Shown here: piece by piece, positions 15,020 through 21,924 of the stretch
Position numbering within the stretch: the stretch's first letter is position 1
Layout: each line of letters begins with the position of its first letter
Origin: Vibrio sp. LaRot3
GTDB lineage: Bacteria > Pseudomonadota > Gammaproteobacteria > Enterobacterales > Vibrionaceae
Assembly: GCF_027587025.1 (NCBI RefSeq)
Contig: NZ_JAPPTI010000020.1
Location: 1 to 38,903 of the forward strand
Reading direction: 5' to 3'
DNA length: 38,903 nt
Notes under the pieces: generated by a model
The model's database searches: none
The model's input: the letters and a program-made list of their open reading frames with translations, nothing else
What the model was told of the DNA's origin: nothing
Position numbers and translations under genes: made by a program

Positions 15020-16120
15020 ATGCAGCATTTGATGTTTGATATCGATGGTACTCTGATTCAATCATACGATTTTGACGAGCAGTGCTTTGTCCAAGCGGTA
15101 CTGGATGTGACGGGTAAAACCATCGACACTAATTGGAGTGACTATCGCTACGTCAGCGACCGCGGTATTTTGATGCAGTTTATTAAGCAGCACCAAATGG
15201 ACATAACTATAGAGCAACTTGAACCGCAGGTGAAAGCGGCTTTTATTCAAAACATTCAAGCGCATCTAAATCGTGACCCAGCCAAGGAGGTTGAGGGCGC
15301 GAAGGCGTTTATAGCTCGCTTACAGCAAGACCCCAACACGATTTTAAGTTTAGCAACAGGAGGATGGGGAGAGAGCGCTCGCCTTAAGTTGCAATCGGCA
15401 GGGTTTGATGTTGAGAAGCTAGTGATCGCTTCGTCCAATGACCACCATGCTCGTACTGAAATAATGCTGAGTGCCAAAGCTCAAGTGGCCAACCAAGATG
15501 ATTTACCGATTACTTATTTTGGCGATGGAGAGTGGGACAAAAGGGCGTGCGATGAGCTAGGAGTTAACTTTGTCGCGGTTGGCAACAGAGTAGAGCATTT
15601 TCAGAAAATCGACGATTTTATCAATGCAGAACTGGCTTTACATTTCGCTGCTAAAGCAACCCAGATTAGAAGCAAAACAACCAACACTTTTCATTACCGA
15701 GCAATGGCCCCAAGTGATTATTCGCAAGTGATCGATCTCTGGTCGCAAACGGAAGCGATGCTGTTGCGAGAAGCTGATTCAGAGCAAAACATCAGCCGTT
15801 ATTTAAACAGAAATGAAGGGTTAAGTTTTGTGGCTCTCGATGGTGAGAAAATGATTGGTGCAGTATTGGTTGGTACCGATGGTCGACGCGGTTATTTGCA
15901 GCACCTTGCGGTTGATAAGGGTTACCGAGGGTTTGGTATTGGTAAACAGTTGGTTGAGAAAGCCACCCATGCTTTGAAGCAGCAAGGTATTGATAAAACC
16001 CATCTATTTGTTGCCAATGACAATCTAGCAGCACAGCGCTTTTATCAAGCTTTAGGTTGGCATTCGCGACCGGAAGTCACCATGTATTCATACAATACGT
16101 CGCAAGACGACAATATTTAA
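15020..16120 (+). CDS. fusion of HAD-superfamily phosphatase and GNAT acetyltransferase
   Basis: 366 residues from the ATG at 15020, which follows TAGGAG by 6 nt (a GTG 6 nt earlier lies on the ribosome site and is less likely). Residues 1-205 are a HAD hydrolase: nucleophile Asp7 and Asp9 in MFDIDGTLI, Thr in LATGG, and the acidic loop YFGDGEWDKRACDELG. Residues 225-360 are a GNAT domain: YRAMAPSDYSQVIDLW, then LQHLAVDKGYRGFGIGKQLV (acetyl-CoA loop RGFGIG) and NLAAQRFYQALGW. Both halves look complete. The domains occur separately in most bacteria. The substrates are unknown; a phosphatase acting together with an acetyltransferase on one small molecule is inference. Confidence 0.87.
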   Translation: MQHLMFDIDGTLIQSYDFDEQCFVQAVLDVTGKTIDTNWSDYRYVSDRGILMQFIKQHQMDITIEQLEPQVKAAFIQNIQAHLNRDPAKEVEGAKAFIARLQQDPNTILSLATGGWGESARLKLQSAGFDVEKLVIASSNDHHARTEIMLSAKAQVANQDDLPITYFGDGEWDKRACDELGVNFVAVGNRVEHFQKIDDFINAELALHFAAKATQIRSKTTNTFHYRAMAPSDYSQVIDLWSQTEAMLLREADSEQNISRYLNRNEGLSFVALDGEKMIGAVLVGTDGRRGYLQHLAVDKGYRGFGIGKQLVEKATHALKQQGIDKTHLFVANDNLAAQRFYQALGWHSRPEVTMYSYNTSQDDNI

Positions 16121-16145
16121 TACAGAAAGTATTTAATACAAAAAG
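16114..16145 (+). repeat. two tandem copies of a 16-bp repeat
   Basis: TATTTAATACAGAAAG (16114-16129) is followed directly by TATTTAATACAAAAAG (16130-16145), 15 of 16 identical. The first copy covers the stop codon of the HAD-GNAT gene and the second leads to the next gene's ribosome site. Confidence 0.8.
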
Positions 16146-16169
16146 TGTTCAGTAAACAAAAGGAAGATT

Positions 16170-16388
16170 ATGCGTCAGTCGCTAAGAGAAAAAGTACTTC
16201 AAGTATGTCACAAGAAGATTGCTCAGAAAGGGGATAATGTAGGGGTATCGTTCTATGCCTTTTTCGCTAACAAGAACGATGACCCAGAACTATTGATGGA
16301 AGCGGCTACATGGTGGATTCAAACTCATCAATTAGATCATTTTGAAAAGGCCCACAAGATCATCACAATGGTAGAAGAAGGAAAGTAA
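16170..16388 (+). CDS. small conserved protein, possibly DUF6500
   Basis: 72 residues, well-formed and starting behind AAGGAAG. The sequence is helical with two Trp (EAATWWIQTHQL) and a YAFFANKNDDPELLM block. From memory it matches the DUF6500 group of about 73-residue proteins seen in Vibrio; function unknown. It has no signal peptide or membrane segment. It is 49 nt after the HAD-GNAT gene in the same direction and could be the last gene of that operon. Confidence 0.75.
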   Translation: MRQSLREKVLQVCHKKIAQKGDNVGVSFYAFFANKNDDPELLMEAATWWIQTHQLDHFEKAHKIITMVEEGK

Positions 16389-16410
16389 CCCGCCATTTCG
16401 TTTAAATTTG

Positions 16411-16455
16411 GCAGCCAGTCAGCACTCAATCGTGCATATATAAAGGGCTGGCTGC
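16411..16455 (+). terminator. possible weak terminator hairpin
   Basis: GCAGCCAG (16411-16418) pairs with CTGGCTGC (16448-16455); an inner GCAC/GTGC helix lies in the loop. Only a broken T-rich stretch follows, so this may be a Rho-assisted end or another RNA structure. Confidence 0.35.
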
Positions 16456-16472
16456 ATTGTAATTCTCCATTT

Positions 16473-16496
16473 TGTGATAGTGATCACTCACTATCA
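16473..16496 (+). promoter_or_regulatory. candidate CRP site overlapping a perfect inverted repeat
   Basis: TGTGATAGTGATCACT (16473-16488) matches the CRP consensus TGTGA-N6-TCACA at nine of ten fixed bases. It overlaps TGATAGTGA-TCAC-TCACTATCA (16475-16496), a perfect 9-bp inverted repeat. It lies about 215 bp before the porin start codon. Confidence 0.5.
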
Positions 16497-16580
16497 TCAC
16501 TTCACTCACCGCTTATGATTTATCAATCAAATTAACTACTTGTGGCTGGCTAAATTCATTATTAAGTACCTTGTTAGTTT

Positions 16581-16609
16581 TATAATGAAATTATGCAATC
16601 AATTTCATT
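16581..16609 (+). promoter_or_regulatory. porin promoter -10 with overlapping 26-bp palindromic operator
   Basis: TATAAT at 16581-16586 is a perfect -10. AATGAAATT (16584-16592) and AATTTCATT (16601-16609) are perfect 9-bp arms around an 8-nt centre and overlap the -10, the expected place for a repressor site. No good -35 is seen, so an activator is likely needed. The 5' UTR would be about 110 nt. Confidence 0.55.
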
Positions 16610-16702
16610 TGAATAATACGTTTTCATTACTAGCTTTTAGTTGTTAGCAAACTAGTTCGTTGCATCAGCAACCTTAGCTAACGCTAAAAAAGGACGAAAC
16701 AA

Positions 16703-17761
16703 ATGAAAACGACAAAACTAGCCATCGCAGTGGCAACAACTCTTTTGGCATCTCAATCAGCGCTTGCTGCGCAAGTTTACAGTGGAGACAAAACCACGCT
16801 CTCAGTTGGAGGGTATGTGGATGTGGGTATTGGTGAATACTTTGAAACTGAGACCAAAGTGCACCAAGTATCTCCACGAGTGAACATCGCTGGTGAGAAA
16901 GAAATCGGTCATGGCATCACGGTTGACGCCAAAGGTGAATGGGCTGTGAATTACCTGAATGGTGGTGAAGAGACATTCAAAACCCGTCTAGGTTACATAG
17001 GTGCGACACATGCACAAGCAGGTCGCTTAGTGGTGGGTACACAATGGTCACCATACTATGACGTTGCAGGTGTTGCTGACCAACCTATCGCGTTCGCCAA
17101 TGACTTCGTTTACAGCAATCACGGTAATTTGGGTTCTGCTCGTGCTGATAAGATGGTGAGCTACCGCAATAGTTTTGCATTTGGCAGTGATATGTCGGTT
17201 TCTTTTGGCCTTGGTTGGCAAGGTAAGCAAACGGATGTTCAAGATACTGAAGTGCTAGTGGGCAACCCTGGCACAATCCAAGTGACTCGCGTTACAACAG
17301 AATATGATACTCGCGGCCAAATTGCCTTGAGTGGTGAGTTTGCTGGCTTTGGTGTGGGTTACGTTTACAGCGGCGGTGATATCACCAATGTGGATACCAA
17401 CACCAAGGTTGACGCTAACTCGCATGTTTTCTCAGCCAAATATGGTCAATACGGCAAAGGCATCTATGCGGCTTTGGTTTGGGGTAAAAATGAGAATTTC
17501 TACAAAGGTCTAGAAGAGTCAATGCAATACGAAGCAGTTGCGGCGTTTGGTCTAGACAATGGTTGGAACTTCGCCGTCAACTATGAGGCCGTCGACGATG
17601 ACAAAGCCAACAAAACTCAATTTAGCGAAAGTGCTGTGCAGGTGGAGTACACCGTTGCACCGGGCTTTGTAACTTTTGCTGCCTATCAATTTGACTTAGG
17701 CAATGACATCAATGTCACTGAAAACGACTACTGGACTCTCGGTGCTCGTTACTACTTCTAA
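16703..17761 (+). CDS. outer-membrane porin (general porin family)
   Basis: 352 residues: signal peptide MKTTKLAIAVATTLLASQSALA, then a 16-strand-type porin barrel. Family marks seen: LSVGGYVDVGIGEYF at the first strands, DAKGEWAVNY, ETFKTRLGYIGATH, GRLVVGTQWSPYYDVAG (the constriction-loop region before loop 3), and the C-terminal strand YWTLGARYYF ending in Phe, the outer-membrane assembly signal. It should form trimeric diffusion pores. The ribosome site is AAAGGACG. The promoter has a candidate CRP site and an operator, which points to carbon-source control and perhaps a sugar-specific role; the solute is unknown. A strong terminator follows. Confidence 0.92.
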   Translation: MKTTKLAIAVATTLLASQSALAAQVYSGDKTTLSVGGYVDVGIGEYFETETKVHQVSPRVNIAGEKEIGHGITVDAKGEWAVNYLNGGEETFKTRLGYIGATHAQAGRLVVGTQWSPYYDVAGVADQPIAFANDFVYSNHGNLGSARADKMVSYRNSFAFGSDMSVSFGLGWQGKQTDVQDTEVLVGNPGTIQVTRVTTEYDTRGQIALSGEFAGFGVGYVYSGGDITNVDTNTKVDANSHVFSAKYGQYGKGIYAALVWGKNENFYKGLEESMQYEAVAAFGLDNGWNFAVNYEAVDDDKANKTQFSESAVQVEYTVAPGFVTFAAYQFDLGNDINVTENDYWTLGARYYF

Positions 17762-17783
17762 CAATAGATTTCATTAACTGCCT

Positions 17784-17829
17784 CTCAGAGCTGCCCTCAA
17801 TAATGGGGGCAAGCTCTGAGTTTTTTATT
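17784..17829 (+). terminator. Rho-independent terminator of the porin gene
   Basis: Stem CTCAGAGCT (17784-17792) / AGCTCTGAG (17812-17820) extended by inner GCCC/GGGC, then TTTTTTATT. Confidence 0.95.
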
Positions 17830-17906
17830 CCACTCTAAGAATTTTATTTTCAGCGGATAAAGTTTGGATAGAATGTGCCCTCATTTAATGTTTCAAGGAA
17901 GATGGC

Positions 17907-18521
17907 ATGTTCACAGTGACACTTGAAGGGAAGCTTATCTCGCCAAGTAAGATTCTTTGCGTGGGGCGAAACTATCTAGACCATATCAAAGAGCTTAATA
18001 ACGCTGTTCCTGAACAAATGGTGGTGTTCAACAAGCCAGCCACTTCTATCGCAACGACTATTGCCGCTCATCATCAAGAAGCCCTCCATTATGAAGGCGA
18101 GATTTGTTTTCTTGTTCGCAACCAACAATTGGCAGCGGTGGGTATTGGCTTAGACTTAACCAAGCGTGAACTGCAAGCCAAACTAAAAAGCCAAGGGTTA
18201 CCATGGGAGCGTGCGAAAGCATTTGATGGCTCAGCTGTGTTTAGCCGATTTATTAGCTTGAATGGCTTATCTATTGATGAGTTAGAGATAGAACTGTTCA
18301 TTAACTGTGTGCGAGTGCAACGTGGCGGGGTAAAACAAATGATTTATAAGCCTCAGCAAATATTCGATGAAATTCAAAGCTACTCAACACTTTGCGATGG
18401 CGACGTCATCATGACAGGCACGCCTCAAGGCGTTGGCGAAGTGCAGTCCGGCGATGTGTTCTTAGGTCGTCTTATTCATGCAGGTAAAACTCTGATTGAA
18501 ATTGAATGGTTGGCTCAATAG
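17907..18521 (+). CDS. fumarylacetoacetate hydrolase family protein
   Basis: 204 residues, the single-domain size of the FAH family (YcgM-like). Seen: ISPSKILCVGRNYLDHIKELNN at the N-terminus, the metal-binding acids in LHYEGEICFLV (two Glu) and GIGLDLTKRELQ (Asp), the lysine-containing WERAKAFDGSAVFS block, and the C-terminal DGDVIMTGTPQGVG loop. These enzymes cut C-C bonds in acylpyruvates or decarboxylate oxaloacetate with Mg2+. The substrate is not shown by the sequence. The gene is monocistronic, between the porin terminator and a shared bidirectional terminator. Confidence 0.9.
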   Translation: MFTVTLEGKLISPSKILCVGRNYLDHIKELNNAVPEQMVVFNKPATSIATTIAAHHQEALHYEGEICFLVRNQQLAAVGIGLDLTKRELQAKLKSQGLPWERAKAFDGSAVFSRFISLNGLSIDELEIELFINCVRVQRGGVKQMIYKPQQIFDEIQSYSTLCDGDVIMTGTPQGVGEVQSGDVFLGRLIHAGKTLIEIEWLAQ

Positions 18522-18535
18522 AACTGATTTTAGTC

Positions 18536-18566
18536 AAAAAGCGCCAGTAACAATCTGGCGCTTTTT
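18536..18566. terminator. bidirectional terminator
   Basis: 12-bp perfect stem AAAAAGCGCCAG / CTGGCGCTTTTT with a 7-nt loop; A and T tracts on both sides serve the FAH gene (+) and azlD (-). Confidence 0.95.
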
Positions 18567-18574
18567 GTTTGATG

Positions 18575-18895
18575 TTAGGCAGTAAACAGTACGTTTTTTA
18601 ATAGCAAAAACAGCAGCATACTTACAATGGTTGTCAGCAGTACATTGCGAGTTTTGTACACGATGACAGCTGCAACTACCGCCGAGATTAAATATGGATT
18701 GGTGGTTGAGAGCCATAACTCTCCTTCGGGCAAAAAGACGATGGGAGCCCAGATTGCGGTGAGCACCGCTGGCGCAGAATAAGATAAAACGCGCTGTAAA
18801 GCGTTGGGTAACCTTATAGGCAGTTTTGGCTCTAAGAACAAATAGCGACTGGTGAATACCAATAGTGCCATGGCCAAAATAGACAGCATGATCAT
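18575..18895 (-). CDS. azlD: AzlD-family branched-chain amino acid exporter subunit
   Basis: 106 residues, typical AzlD size, with about four membrane segments. Seen: TSRYLFLEPKLPIRLPNALQRVLSYSAPAVLTAIWAP, the family's conserved front half, then LISAVVAAVIVYKTRNVLLTTIVSMLLFLLLKN. It partners with AzlC to export branched-chain amino acids or analogues across the inner membrane. GGAGG 6 nt before the ATG at 18895 fixes the start, which overlaps the AzlC stop as ATGA, so translation is coupled. Confidence 0.88.
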   Translation of the reverse strand: MIMLSILAMALLVFTSRYLFLEPKLPIRLPNALQRVLSYSAPAVLTAIWAPIVFLPEGELWLSTTNPYLISAVVAAVIVYKTRNVLLTTIVSMLLFLLLKNVLFTA

Positions 18896-19608
18896 GAGTT
18901 ACCTCCAACTTGTTTTTGGCCATATTTCTCCGCTAAATATCCTGACAACATAGCTCCGACACTGGCGATGATCAGCGCCCCCTCCATTTGCGCTAAATTA
19001 AGTAAAACTGACAACACCAAAGCGACGATAACCGCGAGTAAGGTTGGTCGATTTTTCACTGTCGGTATGACAATGGCGATAAAGGTCGCTGCGACAGCAA
19101 ACTCTAAACCTAGCTGATTCAGGGCAGGTATTTTGCTGCCAGCAATGATGCCGACTAAAGTGGCTAAGTTCCAAAATAGATAGAAACTCAAACCTGCCCC
19201 TAGTGCATACCATGGCTTCAATCGCTTGGGTGACGTATTCCCACACACCGCAAACAATTCGTCGGTAAGTAGAAACCCTAAGCTTAAACGCCAGCGTAGC
19301 GGTAAGGGGGCGATGGCTTGGCGCATCGAGACACTGTAAAGCAAATGGCGCGAGGTAATGAATAATACCGTCAGAAGCATGGTGGCAAGTCCGACGCCCG
19401 TTTTAATCATTCCGATTGCGACCAGTTGAGCTGATCCTGCAAACAGAATAGCCGATAGCGCCTGACTTTCTAATACACTTAATCCTGATTCAATGGCGTA
19501 AGAACCTGCGAGAAGCCCCCAAGGTATGACAGCTACGCTAAGCGGAAACATTGCGACGCTTCCTTGGAGAAAGAGTTTCTTTCGGCTTTCAGATGGGTGT
19601 GAACTCAA
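18892..19608 (-). CDS. azlC: AzlC-family amino acid exporter subunit
   Basis: 238 residues with about seven membrane segments. AzlC marks: LSVAVIPWGLLAGSYAIESGLSVLES, LFAGSAQLVAIGMI, and TSRHLLYSVSMR in the middle. It is the large subunit of the AzlCD exporter. The start is a TTG at 19608 with AAGGAG 7 nt upstream; the next in-frame ATG would remove the first membrane segment. The AraC regulator gene lies 85 nt upstream in the same direction and a LysE exporter is divergent from that, forming an amino-acid export block. Confidence 0.9.
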   Translation of the reverse strand: MSSHPSESRKKLFLQGSVAMFPLSVAVIPWGLLAGSYAIESGLSVLESQALSAILFAGSAQLVAIGMIKTGVGLATMLLTVLFITSRHLLYSVSMRQAIAPLPLRWRLSLGFLLTDELFAVCGNTSPKRLKPWYALGAGLSFYLFWNLATLVGIIAGSKIPALNQLGLEFAVAATFIAIVIPTVKNRPTLLAVIVALVLSVLLNLAQMEGALIIASVGAMLSGYLAEKYGQKQVGGNS

Positions 19609-19693
19609 TGCGGTACTCCTTTTGATTTTCTTCGCAGTCTCTATTTGGACATAAACCTAAAGGTGAAACTTGTAAGATATTGCGCTTATTTAA

Positions 19694-20512
19694 CTATAAT
19701 GATTGCGCATATTGTTTTGGGGTAACCCCCATGGCCCGCTTAAAATGACGATGGAAGTGGCTTTGATCATGAAAGCCCGCTTCTTGGGCGACATCCTTCA
19801 AGCTGTGCCCTTGTTTGATCAGCTTAGTGGCATAGCGTAACCGCGCTTGAACTTGATAAGCATGTGGAGGTAGGCCATATTCTTTTTGAAAGCTGCGCGC
19901 AAAATAGTAGGGGCTAAGGTTAGACAGGGATGCAAGCTCTTGTAATGAGGTGTCAGCTTGCGGGAAGTCATCGAGAAATTCTTTGGCTAGGGTTAATTTG
20001 CTTCGGCCTTGAATCTCCAAATCTGGGCGCTGTTTGCCGTGGCGATTCATTAGCTTAACCAATGTGCCGTAAACTAAAGTTTCGCGCAGTAAGCGGTTAT
20101 TGGAATTCTCCAATGCGTCGAATACTAAACGTAGCTGCTGGGCAAGTTCGGGGTCATGCACCACTGGGTCTGGGAAGTAAGGAATGATGCCTTGTTGATT
20201 GAAGCCTTGGCTGACTTCGGCAAACTGTTCTGGTAAAGGGTACATGGCTTTATATTCCCAACCATCTTCTGTTGCGCTTTGGCCATTATGAACTTGATCT
20301 GCATTGACCAAAATAACGCTGTCTTGCGGCGCAACATGATTAGCGCCCGTGCGATAAAACTTCTGTGCGCCTTTTTGAATGACGCCAACCGTGAATCCTT
20401 CGTGGCTATGACGAGAAAAGTTCTGGTGAGTGTATTTTGCATCAAGCACTTCTAAGCCGCCCAGTTCTTGGGCGTGGAGAAACTTAGCTTGCTCTTGCGT
20501 TTTGTTTTTCAC
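19694..20512 (-). CDS. AraC-family regulator with cupin sensor domain
   Basis: 272 residues. An N-terminal cupin-like arm (HSHEGFTVGVIQKGAQKFYRTGANHVAPQDSVILVNADQVHNG, residues 35-78) precedes a double helix-turn-helix at the C-terminus (about 170-270: LQELASLSNLSPYYFARSFQKEYG, then DVAQEAGFHDQSHFHRHFKRAMGVTPKQYA). The start is GTG at 20512 behind AGGA. It lies between azlCD and the divergent LysE gene, so it probably controls amino-acid export in response to a small ligand. Control of both sides is inference from layout. Confidence 0.92.
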   Translation of the reverse strand: MKNKTQEQAKFLHAQELGGLEVLDAKYTHQNFSRHSHEGFTVGVIQKGAQKFYRTGANHVAPQDSVILVNADQVHNGQSATEDGWEYKAMYPLPEQFAEVSQGFNQQGIIPYFPDPVVHDPELAQQLRLVFDALENSNNRLLRETLVYGTLVKLMNRHGKQRPDLEIQGRSKLTLAKEFLDDFPQADTSLQELASLSNLSPYYFARSFQKEYGLPPHAYQVQARLRYATKLIKQGHSLKDVAQEAGFHDQSHFHRHFKRAMGVTPKQYAQSL

Positions 20513-20750
20513 TCAATTGTCCTACAGCGTCTTCAACTCTCTCTATCTATACCATTTCTACTCTAAATGTTTTTGTACAAAATTGCCTTGTTGAGTTTTC
20601 TCTCAAACGAAAAACAGAGTATTCCATACCTGACGTCAGTCGTGATAATTCAATGTGTTGAATATGGTGATATTGATGGTTATATGATCTAGAAATGAAC
20701 CGTCATGTAATATAAAATTCCGCCTCTCCTGTTCCGAGTTATAGAAAAAT
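20513..20750. promoter_or_regulatory. divergent AraC/LysE promoter region
   Basis: 238 bp between divergent genes. It holds the perfect 10-bp palindrome CTGACGTCAG (20630-20639) and a TATAAA-like -10 near 20711. No second copy of the palindrome is seen, so its role is uncertain. Confidence 0.4.
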
Positions 20751-21383
20751 ATGATTGATATGTCTGTTCTGCCTGTGTATCTCACGGCAGTGGTGGCCTT
20801 GTTGTTGCTACCAGGACCAGATATGTTGCTGATCGCCAGTTCAAGTATGAGCTATGGGCGACGCGTAGGCATTTTTGCAAGCCTAGGCAACGCGACATCT
20901 GGCATTATTCTGACCTTGCTTGCTGCGTTGGGTGTTTCCGCGCTGATTGCGATGAACCCAATGGCGCTAAAAGTGCTTCACTTATTAGGTGGTGCTTATT
21001 TGCTTAAGATGGGGTGGGATTGTATTCGTGCTCAAGCAGCAGATGCGCCAGAACTCGATGGCCAAACTAAGATGGCGACTACTTTCTATCAACGTGCTTT
21101 AGTCAGTAACCTACTAAATCCAAAGGCTTTAGTCTTCTTTGTGATGTTCCTGCCGCAGTTTGTTTCTAGCAACATTACCGCCTCTTCGGGTGAGCAAATG
21201 TTGGCGCTAGGCTTGTTGCTGAATGTACTCGGTTTACTATTTAACTTGGTGCTGGTGGCTTTAGTCGGAACCTTGGGTAAGAGCCTACTGGAAAATGCCA
21301 AGTTTAGAACGTATCAACATAAGTTCATGGGCGGGATTTTCTTCATACTCGCATTGTGGATGTTGAGTTCGTTTATTAAATAA
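20751..21383 (+). CDS. LysE/RhtB-family amino acid exporter
   Basis: 210 residues with about six membrane segments. Family marks: VALLLLPGPDMLLIASSSMSYGRRVGIFASLGNATSG near the N-terminus (the G-P-D/N motif and the G-x-x-x-G stretch), LLGGAYLLKMGWDCIR, and VSNLLNPKALVFFVMFLPQF, the signature of the group. It exports amino acids or homoserine lactone-like compounds by proton antiport. It is divergent from the AraC regulator. The ribosome site is weak. A terminator follows directly. Confidence 0.92.
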   Translation: MIDMSVLPVYLTAVVALLLLPGPDMLLIASSSMSYGRRVGIFASLGNATSGIILTLLAALGVSALIAMNPMALKVLHLLGGAYLLKMGWDCIRAQAADAPELDGQTKMATTFYQRALVSNLLNPKALVFFVMFLPQFVSSNITASSGEQMLALGLLLNVLGLLFNLVLVALVGTLGKSLLENAKFRTYQHKFMGGIFFILALWMLSSFIK

Positions 21384-21399
21384 CTCAATAATTTATGAT

Positions 21400-21426
21400 A
21401 AGGTCAGCGCTTTGCTGGCCTTTTTT
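21400..21426 (+). terminator. Rho-independent terminator of the LysE gene
   Basis: 9-bp stem AAGGTCAGC / GCTGGCCTT (one G-T pair), GCTTT loop, then six T residues. Confidence 0.9.
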
Positions 21427-21444
21427 ATAACAGGGAGTTGGAGT

Positions 21445-21861
21445 ATGAAAATTGAGTTTATCGTCAATCCTGACGATAGCGTTAAGCAAGACATATTAGC
21501 GGGCCTTCGCCGTTACAACTTACAGTTTTTCCCTCATGAAAACAGTGACAACATTGCATGTGTCGCAACCAATGAACAAGGTGAGTTCTGCGGTGGGCTA
21601 TTTGGTGAGGTGTACACCAATACGCTGTTTGTCGAATACTTGTGGGTAGATGATTCGAAACGCAGTGCCGGTCTTGGCAGCAAAATAGTCAAACTCGCAG
21701 AAGAAAAAGTGAAAGCAATGGGTGCAACCCATGCTTACTTAGATACATTTAGTTTCCAAGCGCGTGAGTTCTATCTCAAACAAGGTTTTGAAGAAGTGGG
21801 GCGTTTTAGCGGATTTCCGATGGAAGGGGTCGATAAGATCTTTTTGCAGAAGAAGCTTTAG
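21445..21861 (+). CDS. GNAT-family N-acetyltransferase
   Basis: 138 residues from the ATG at 21445, which follows GGGAGTTGGAG; the frame is open further up through the LysE terminator but that part is not coding. One GNAT domain: FVEYLWVDDSKRSAGLGSKIVKLAEEKVKAMGATHAYLDTFSFQAREFYLKQGFEEVG. The acetyl-CoA loop is KRSAGLGS and the C-terminal REFYLKQGFEE block is canonical. It acetylates an unknown small molecule or protein amine in the cytosol. Confidence 0.9.
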   Translation: MKIEFIVNPDDSVKQDILAGLRRYNLQFFPHENSDNIACVATNEQGEFCGGLFGEVYTNTLFVEYLWVDDSKRSAGLGSKIVKLAEEKVKAMGATHAYLDTFSFQAREFYLKQGFEEVGRFSGFPMEGVDKIFLQKKL

Positions 21862-21885
21862 TTCTACAGCTTGTTGAGTTGATTG

Positions 21886-21916
21886 AAAATGGGTATGACA
21901 TTGTCATACCCATTTT
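21886..21916. terminator. bidirectional terminator
   Basis: 14-bp perfect stem AAAATGGGTATGAC / GTCATACCCATTTT with an ATT loop; it serves the GNAT gene (+) and the phosphohexomutase gene (-). Confidence 0.95.
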
Positions 21917-21924
21917 AGTTTGGA

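Noticed and set aside
16586..16607. KdgR site in the porin promoter
   Set aside because: The TGAAA and TTTCA halves are 12 bases apart; a KdgR site has a much shorter spacer.
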